Assembly: GCF_000143415.4 (NCBI RefSeq)
Contig: NW_003314261.1
Coordinates: 2,890,366 to 2,954,365, forward strand
From: Selaginella moellendorffii
Taxonomy: Eukaryota > Streptophyta > Lycopodiopsida > Selaginellales > Selaginellaceae
DNA: 64,000 bases
Reading direction: 5' to 3'
The stretch's first letter is position 1, and each line of letters starts with the position of its first letter. The notes beneath the pieces were generated by a model. The model saw nothing but the letters and a program-made list of their open reading frames with translations. It searched no databases and was not told the DNA's origin. This document shows, one piece after another, positions 58,170-64,000 of the stretch. The translations under genes and the position numbers were made by a program.

Positions 58170-58744
58170 AACACACAGGTGCTGGAAACGAGTTCCCATT
58201 CCATTGGGTCTTCTCGCAGCTCGAATTTTAGGACATTTGTTTCCGCCACCGCTGGAAAAATTGAAGCTTTTTTGCTCGATCTGCTCGATCTCGTCATGGC
58301 GATGTCAATGAAGCGGCCAATGCTCGGCAATCGATCGGTAAGACCCAATTCCAGGGAAACAATGATTCTCATAGCGAATCTTTCCAGACCAAGCTCGTCC
58401 AACCGGTTTGCAAGCGGCGAGACAGAGCCGATACGAACTCTCACCACTACAGGGTCACTCTTGTCACTCCACCTCCCAAAAACTTGGGAATACACTGCCT
58501 TCCATCGGTAAGCAAGAAAGCACAAAGCTTCCACTTAAGAAAAAAAACGATTTTTTCCTCCCAGAACACCCAATGTGGTGAGACAGTCACAGTTAGTGGA
58601 GAGTCCTACATTGTCTCGGGCGTCGTCTACCAATACCAGCTCAAGAAAGGAAGGTATGCTCCAAGCGCGAAGAAGCTCGAAGTTCAGCCGACTGGACGAT
58701 ACATTCTCAACATGTATCTCGACAGTCTTCTCCCGGATTCCTGA
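58170..58744 (+). CDS. Conserved plant protein of unknown function, 5' end uncertain
   Basis: Spliced coding sequence with at least three exons: first exon ending at 58337 (start unclear), 58388-58507 and 58565-58744, all GT-AG and in phase. Translation includes ATAGKIEAFLLDLLDL, then THYRVTLVTPPPKNLG-like text and a C-terminal block with GETVTVSGESYIVSGVVYQY, LKKGRY, LEVQPTGRYILNMYLDSLL. The even phase pattern and ordered secondary structure support a real gene. The Ser-rich beginning of the first exon looks like a transit peptide, suggesting a plastid protein, but no in-frame ATG is obvious near it, so an upstream exon or non-standard start is possible. Convergent with the F-box gene, whose stop lies 142 bp away. 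Confidence 0.6.
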
Positions 58745-58886
58745 AAAAAAAAACAGTGGACCACTGCCAAGAACAGTTTTGGTTTCCTTGAATCGGATCG
58801 TTTCAACGCTTTGAATCCCCTGGAAACAAAGATTAAAGAACTCCTATCCTATCTAGCGCTGAGAGAAAACAAAGATAAACTTACGC

Positions 58887-60363
58887 TTATTCATCGTCTT
58901 CGTCTTCGTCATCTTGATCGTCGTCCTCATCTTCGTCTTCCTCATCTTCGTCAATCCTCTCGTCCTCGTTCTCCTCGTCCTTGTCATCGCTTGGCTCGCT
59001 CTGCGCGTCCCTCTCTTCGCTCAGTGTGATCTCCACCTGTTTCATCGTCCTCTGGAGCTTGAGCAGGCCGTCGGCAAACTTCCATCCCTTGGACTTGTCC
59101 TTGACGCAAATCGACAGCTTTTCCAGCAACGCACATCTCCTGACCAGATTGTTGAGTACTTCCAGGCTCTTCTCGTCCACCCACGGCATATGAATAACAA
59201 TTCTCTTTAGTGGAAGCTCCGGCAGCTCCTCCATTCTACAGCACCTCAAACACTGCATAATCACAAAGAAAACACTGTAAAAAACAAGCTTTTGTAAAAG
59301 AAAGACATGGAAGAACCTTGAAGAGATCTCCGCCAATCTCAAGCCCACTCCAGTTGGCCATGCAGCCGAAAAACTTTAACGGAGCAACCTTCTCGATCTT
59401 GTTCAATGCAGCAGGAATAGCGACCGACTTGATCGCAGTTTTCTCGAGGCCACCAATCGCAGCAGCCACGTCCGGCAGCGTCCATTCCCCCTCCTCGCTT
59501 GATTCTAGCACCAGCTTCTCTAAACTAGATCCCCTTGGAAGCCCAATCACGCAGGGAGACCGCACTACAATCTTCCCCACTCCACTGGCCTTGACGACGA
59601 GCTTCGTCACCCACTTGACGCAGATCACCTCCACCTTGGGATCCTTCTCCCCTCTCGCAGACAGCGTGAAGACGGTGAGCGCCTCCTGGAAGCTGAGAAA
59701 GATGGTGGTGAGCTCCGTGTGCCTAATGTAAGGCGACCCGAGCCCCGTGCAGTCGCAAATGTCGAGATAATTTAGAACCGGGCAGAGCTCCATGATGCCT
59801 TCGAGTGCCTCGTCTGTGATACACACGTCGTTGAGGGTGAAAGACGTGAGTCTCTTGAGCGGCGTGGCTTCGCCAGGCACGCGATCGATATGGTAGTATG
59901 AGAGAGATACCTCCTTGAGAAGCTGGCACTTGAAGATCTCGAGAAGCTTGTTGCCCATCTGCACGAATCCCTCCCCGTCCTCCTCGAGAGTGAGGCACTC
60001 GAGCGTGGAATTCACCGCTCGCAGCCACATGCACACCGCCCCGACCCCAAACTCGGGCCCTGTGATGTGGAGATCCTGGACTCCACACGTCGTGGCGCCG
60101 ATCGTCCGCCCTATGAAGGATTCCAGCAGCGGCACGCGCTTGGCGTCCTTCTTTACCTTCTTCACCAGATCGGCGCAGGAGAAATCCAGGTAGTCGACGC
60201 CCCGGAAGAGCATCCGCCAGCGGCGACAGACGAGGCGGCAGGGCGCGATCTTGTGGAGCGGCCCGATCTCGCCGAAAATGCGGCAGACGAGCGCGTCGGG
60301 GAGAGCTTGGAAGTAGTCCTTTGCGGGCGCCATCACGGCCTCCCTGCTCGCGTTCCCTCTCAT
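58887..60363 (-). CDS. F-box/LRR protein with acidic C-terminal tail
   Basis: Two exons, 59317-60363 and 58887-59252, 470 aa. An N-terminal F-box (LPDALVCRIFGEIGPLHKIAPCRLVCRRW, given here as its ends LPDAL and VCRRWRMLF, residues about 20-50) would bind SKP1 in an SCF ubiquitin ligase. Leucine-rich repeats follow (LKRLTSFTLNDVCITDEAL, LCPVLNYLDICDC and others), with a late FBD-like block PLKRIVIHMPWVDEKSLEVL. The last about 45 residues are almost all Asp/Glu (58890-59010). Start: ATG at 60363, or 60333 (MAPAKDY). Substrate unknown; the acidic tail is unusual for the family. Confidence 0.85.
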
Positions 60364-60515
60364 ACCCTAGGAGGCATCAAAAAAGCCCTAGTCGAGAGAG
60401 GAGAGAGAAGAAATGGTGTTACTGACTGACTGACGGAACAAAGCTCATCACGCGAATTAGGATTCTGCTAGGTCTACTGCCAGAATATCCGTCGTTAAAA
60501 GCATATTCGTCGTCT

Positions 60516-61370
60516 TCATTCTTTCACTTTGTTGGAGGCCCACACAGCGACTTGCTCGTCACTCCTATACAGCACCAAATTCCTATCGTTTTGGAGCACT
60601 AGGACCGACGAGACCAGCTCGCCCGAGACGACCCCGCTATCGATAGTCCACAAACACACGCTCTCGTTCTCAAACACCACTCTTCCATCTACCCTCACTC
60701 GCAAGTAGCAATTTCGATTGGCGCCAATCGAGATTAGAGGCCTCCACACCACGATGTTCCCTTCCATGAGCTCTTTGCAATCAAAGCCCAGCACCAATAG
60801 CCCATTGCGAGAGACGAGATAGGATCCCGGCGTGAGCCTGGAGTAGCTCCTCGCCTTTGGGCCGCTCTGGATCATGTTCGAGTAGGGATAGCATGCCTGG
60901 CCGCCATGGACGATCACTGGAGCCCCCTCTCTTGCCACCTCTAACTCCTCGTTGGCCTCCTTGAGAGCGTACTCCATTCCAAATCTCCCATCGATTGCGG
61001 TGATGTAGCTGTAGCCCCATTCGATCAAAGCGTCGGAGACAACGTCGTGGAGATCATGGAAGGCGCGGACGAGCTCGAATCCCTGCATTGCGTCGGCGTC
61101 AGGGTTACCAGCCGTGGCATCGCAGCCGGCAGTGAAGAACCAGAGGCGGAGGAAGCACTCCTGGCCGTTTACTATCACGGTGTCCGAGAAGGACCGGGGC
61201 ATATGGCGGCCAAGGTTGATTGTGTTGACGAGCGTAGCCAGGCCACTCACAACAACGATGCGAAAGCTGGGAACGATTCTGCGAGGGATGCCCTTGTCGA
61301 AGATGTCCACGGCTTTGCTCCTCGTAGAAAGATAAATGGTGATGGCTGTCATCAGCACAAATCGATCCAT
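60516..61370 (-). CDS. Secreted protein with novel N-terminal domain and GNA-type lectin domain, copy 1
   Basis: 284 aa, single exon. ATG at 61370 (MDRFVLMTAITIYLS) gives a signal peptide and matches the start of copy 2; the ATG at 61403 would add 11 residues. Residues 25-150 form a domain I do not recognise, with landmarks SGLATLVNTI, CFLRLWFFTAGCDA, WGYSYITAIDGRFGMEYAL. Then VIVHGGQACYPYSNMI leads into a bulb-type lectin region: LTPGSYLVSRNGLLVLGFD, GNIVVWRP, and a canonical mannose-site motif QNDRNLVLY ending VAVWASN. Likely extracellular carbohydrate binding; the role of the first domain is unknown. Head-to-tail with the closely similar copy at 62267-63139. Confidence 0.78.
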   Translation of the reverse strand: MDRFVLMTAITIYLSTRSKAVDIFDKGIPRRIVPSFRIVVVSGLATLVNTINLGRHMPRSFSDTVIVNGQECFLRLWFFTAGCDATAGNPDADAMQGFELVRAFHDLHDVVSDALIEWGYSYITAIDGRFGMEYALKEANEELEVAREGAPVIVHGGQACYPYSNMIQSGPKARSYSRLTPGSYLVSRNGLLVLGFDCKELMEGNIVVWRPLISIGANRNCYLRVRVDGRVVFENESVCLWTIDSGVVSGELVSSVLVLQNDRNLVLYRSDEQVAVWASNKVKE

Positions 61371-61589
61371 TAGGGAATTCAATGGTCGAGCTTTCCTATG
61401 CAAATTCTTTCTTATATTGCATTCTGACGCGTCAATCTTCTAGAACAGACAAATCAAGGGCCAGAAGGTCATTCTAAGGACAAATTTCTAGTGGAAATTT
61501 TGCCACTAATAATATAGATTTGCTTTGTGCCCTTACAATACTGCATTGTTCACCTCACTAACTTCTAATCTTCATTTCTTCATTGGTAG
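61371..61589. other. 5' flank of lectin copy 1
   Basis: Short upstream region similar in places to the flank above 63139 (TATTGCATTCTGA), so the tandem duplication included some promoter sequence. No gene. Confidence 0.4.
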
Positions 61590-62085
61590 CCGCTGTAAAG
61601 CTGTGACCAATGGAATAGAAAAATCAGCATTCGCAAGCAAAGTCTGTCCACATCCAGGAGGCCCAAAGAACAAAGACTCCTGTGGACGGCGACATCCCGA
61701 ACTTCTCAAACTTCTCAACTGGAAATTGCACAGTGGCACAAATTCCAGCCCAACGGCGTCCAGCTACTAACAAACACTCAACTCTTGAAGCTCCCTCTTG
61801 ACGTTCTCAAGGCCATCAATGTAACAATAGGCACTTCAGCCACCTAAAAGGAAAACATTATTTCAAGTCAAGTGCAGAAGGGTTGCTCGTTCCCAAAGCT
61901 GTCTGCTCGTTCGTTATAGCCATCGAGCTGAGAACTTCGGCATCCATAGTCTCGTCTCAAGGTCAATCACGTCCATCTTTTCGTATCGACTTGGTGCATA
62001 GGGCAGCAAGGCCCGGGCCAAACGAAGCCGTGCGTATTTTCTCCAAATCCACCTGCAGAAGCAAATGCGAGTTCAGTAGCTAATA
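61590..62085 (-). pseudogene. CDC48/p97 AAA-ATPase fragment
   Basis: Minus-strand reading gives pieces of plant CDC48 around the D1-D2 junction, in order: VDLEKI (near 62050), GLAALCTKSIR (near 62005), then after a shift DAEVLSSMAITNEQTALG (near 61930), NPSAL (61880), LENVKRELQEL (61800), FEKFGMSPS (61700) and the D2 Walker A as GPPGCGQTLLANA (61640-61680) with Lys replaced by Gln. Several frame breaks, and deletions of the linker. Splice-like remnants (CTTCTGCAG near 62055; TTTTAG near 61845) indicate a DNA-level fragment. Not functional. Confidence 0.8.
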
Positions 62086-62266
62086 CATTTCATACATCTT
62101 CCGCGAGCTTCATGAGCCCTCAGCCTCGACTAGGGTTACTTCCAGACCGCTTTTTCGGAGAGATCGCTCCACAAGATCATCCGAACAAAATTACCGTAAA
62201 CTTGAAGATCCATCCAGAGACCTAGATCGCGCATAATTACCGTAAATTTGAAGATTATCAGAAGCC
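62086..62266. other. Intergenic, no gene
   Basis: 3' flank of lectin copy 2. A short duplicated phrase (AATTACCGTAAA.TTGAAGAT at 62189 and 62236) is present; nothing else. Confidence 0.4.
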
Positions 62267-63139
62267 TTAGATTTTCCATTCTTTCACTGTGTTGGATGCC
62301 CACACAGCGACTTGCTCGTCACTCCTATACAGCACCAAATTCCTATCGTTTTGGAGCACTAGGACCGACGAGACCAGCTCGCCCGAGACGACCCCGCTAT
62401 CGATGGTCCACAAACACACGCTCTCGTTCTCAAACACCACTCTTCCATCTAGCCTCACTCGCAAGTAGCAATTTCGATTGGCGCCAATCGAGATTAGAGG
62501 CCTCCACACCACGATGTTCCCTTCCATGAGCTCCAGGTTGCAATCAAAGCCCAGCACCAGCATGTATAGCCCATTGCGAGAGACGAGATAGGATCCCGGC
62601 GTGAGCCTGGAGTAGCGCCTCGCCTTTGGGCCGCTCTGGATCATGTTCGAGTAGGGATAGCATGCCTGGCCGCCATGGACGATCACTGGAGCCCCCTCCC
62701 CTGCCACCTCCAACTCCTCGTTGGCCTCCTTGAGAGCGTACTCCATTCCAAATCGCCCATCGATTGCGGTGATGTAGCTGTAGCCCCACTGGATCACAGC
62801 GTCGCCCACAACATCGTGGAGATCACGGAAGGCGCTGATAAGCTGGAATCCCTGCATTGCGTCGGCGTTGGGGTTACCAGGCGTGGCATCGCAGCCGGCG
62901 GTGAAGAACCAGAGGCGGAGGAAGCACTCCTGGCCGTCTACTGTCACGGTGTCCGAGAAGGATCGGGGCATATGGAGGCCATGGCTGATTGTGTTGACGA
63001 GCGTGGCCAGGCCGCTAAGAACAACAGTGCGAAAGTTGGGACCGATTTTGCGAGGGATGCCCTTGTCGAAGATGTCCACGGCTTTGCCCCTCGTAGAAAG
63101 ATAAATGGTGATGGTTGTCATCAGCAAAAGCCGATCCAT
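62267..63139 (-). CDS. Secreted protein with novel N-terminal domain and GNA-type lectin domain, copy 2
   Basis: 290 aa, single exon, ATG at 63139 (MDRLLLMTTITIYLS signal peptide). Very close to copy 1 along its whole length, with scattered replacements, and two or three extra residues in the NGLYMLVLGFDCNLELMEG segment that restore a more regular first lectin strand. The canonical QNDRNLVLY motif is kept, and the end reads WASNTVKEWKI. Recent tandem duplicate of copy 1, same orientation. Both frames are open, and differences are spread rather than truncating, so both are probably functional. Confidence 0.78.
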   Translation of the reverse strand: MDRLLLMTTITIYLSTRGKAVDIFDKGIPRKIGPNFRTVVLSGLATLVNTISHGLHMPRSFSDTVTVDGQECFLRLWFFTAGCDATPGNPNADAMQGFQLISAFRDLHDVVGDAVIQWGYSYITAIDGRFGMEYALKEANEELEVAGEGAPVIVHGGQACYPYSNMIQSGPKARRYSRLTPGSYLVSRNGLYMLVLGFDCNLELMEGNIVVWRPLISIGANRNCYLRVRLDGRVVFENESVCLWTIDSGVVSGELVSSVLVLQNDRNLVLYRSDEQVAVWASNTVKEWKI

Positions 63140-63618
63140 TATAGATTCACGGCCTTGGGCTTTTCTACGCCATTATATTGCATTCTGATATGCGTAACTC
63201 TTCTATATGAGACAAGCCCAGGTCCAGAAAGTCATCCTATGACAAAGTTTTGTAGAACTTTTCCAATATGCAAGACAACTATAGATTGTTTTTGTAAATT
63301 ACATTACACTTTAATTTCCACAAAATGAAACGTACTTTGGGTGATCTATAAATATTTAGACATGCAAACTAGTTTTCCCACCAGCTTCTAGTAAGATTCT
63401 TGCCCCAATAAGATTCCAGTAAAGATAAAGATAAGCTCACTTCAAGCATAGCTTTGTGGCAAACAGACCACCTTTCTTCTTTGTCTATCACTATGGCTGT
63501 GGAAAAGGTTAGAGCCTGGGAAGACGACAGGAGTGCAAACTTGTCAATAGATTTGTCTTTGCATCGTCCGCCAAACCTTTCAGATAAAAAACCATACCAA
63601 TCCATTTAACGAGTCAAT
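63140..63618. other. Intergenic between lectin-type genes
   Basis: Promoter side of copy 2 and of the divergent third copy. A 78-codon minus-strand frame (63369-63605) has no recognised domain and is not called. Confidence 0.4.
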
Positions 63619-64000
63619 ATGCTTGGAAGCGCCATGACGAGTTTAATTGCCACCATTTTCTTCGTCGCAGGGACTGTCCACCCCTAATCGACACCGGACT
63701 TCTTAACTGGGTGATCGCGGGCCTGGCCACCCTGATCAACAGCATCCCACTCACCACCTTTTCACCTCGATCATTCTCCTCCACCATTACCGTCGGTTCA
63801 ATACTGAATGCGATCCTGACCCCGACGAAGACCAGGCTTCATGCTCATCCAAGCCTTTGAAGCTCTCACCGAGTACGTCAAGCACGCCTTGCACCAGTCC
63901 CGCTTCAGCTGCTACACCATCGTCGACGGGCGATTTGGAGTCGAGTACATGCTGAGCGCTGGGCCTGCTGTGGACTCTGCTGGCGATCGTTACGGGAAGG
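63619..64000 (+). pseudogene. Third lectin-type family member, frameshifted, cut by window end
   Basis: ATG at 63619 begins a signal-peptide-like stretch (SLIATIFFVAG). After a stop at 63685 in that frame, the next frame reads WVIAGLATLINSI and PRSFSSTITV, and after another shift LIQAFEALTEYV and YTIVDGRFGVEYML, matching copies 1 and 2 (SGLATLVNTI, PRSFSDTV, ITAIDGRFGMEYAL). The CFLRLWFFTAG segment is missing. At least two frame breaks make it a likely pseudogene; the lectin part would lie beyond the window. Confidence 0.75.

Noticed and set aside
58019-58534. 171-codon minus-strand frame opposite the unknown plant gene
   Set aside because: The plus strand has consistent exon phases and splice sites across the same bases; the minus frame is a shadow.

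Overview
The window is nuclear DNA of a land plant, most likely a spike-moss (Selaginella-like lycophyte). This is an inference from very short introns (about 45-75 bp), GC-rich compact genes beside AT-rich repeat islands, plant-only families (RETICULATA-related protein, NUDT9-type Nudix hydrolase, dihydroflavonol-reductase-like enzyme, bulb-type lectins) and an iota-like Y-family polymerase that I believe flowering plants lack. No prokaryotic or organellar layout is seen.

Left part (1-28.6 kb). A mitochondrial-type ribosomal protein L15 gene is followed by a broken copy of a giant GTPase/vWA gene, a broken L15 copy, a damaged reductase gene, gene scraps (3-phosphoglycerate dehydrogenase ACT domain, second reductase 5' end), a Ty3/Gypsy element in AT-rich DNA, then the intact giant GTPase gene (about 2,174 aa) and a RETICULATA-related gene. 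The order L15-GTPase-L15'-...-GTPase points to an old tandem duplication of an L15+GTPase unit, later split by about 10 kb of insertions.

Middle (28.6-51 kb). A heavily nested retrotransposon island. An old, decayed Gypsy element (28.7-31.2 and 49.6-50.9 kb) has been split by AT-rich DNA carrying an intact lectin-like ORF, by several generations of a non-autonomous LTR family whose LTR carries an 11/12-bp minisatellite, and by a 2.3-kb foldback element. The youngest member (42,022-49,567) has two 1,739-bp LTRs differing at only about three positions, a perfect 5-bp target duplication (TGAAA) and no gag-pol. A TRIM-like miniature element sits in the distal Gypsy half.

Right part (52-64 kb). 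Dense genes: DNA polymerase iota-like with UBZ finger and C-terminal PIP box; a putative APC15 subunit only 25 bp upstream of it; a duplicated two-gene unit (NUDT9-type Nudix hydrolase plus small secreted Cys-containing protein), one unit degraded; a conserved plant gene of unknown function; an F-box/LRR gene with an acidic tail; and a cluster of secreted proteins ending in a GNA-type lectin domain (two intact, one broken), with a CDC48 pseudogene scrap between the two intact copies.

Best candidate for an undescribed system: the giant GTPase (VLIG/GBP-like G domain, Cys/His array, complete-MIDAS vWA domain). Second: the minisatellite-bearing non-autonomous LTR family.
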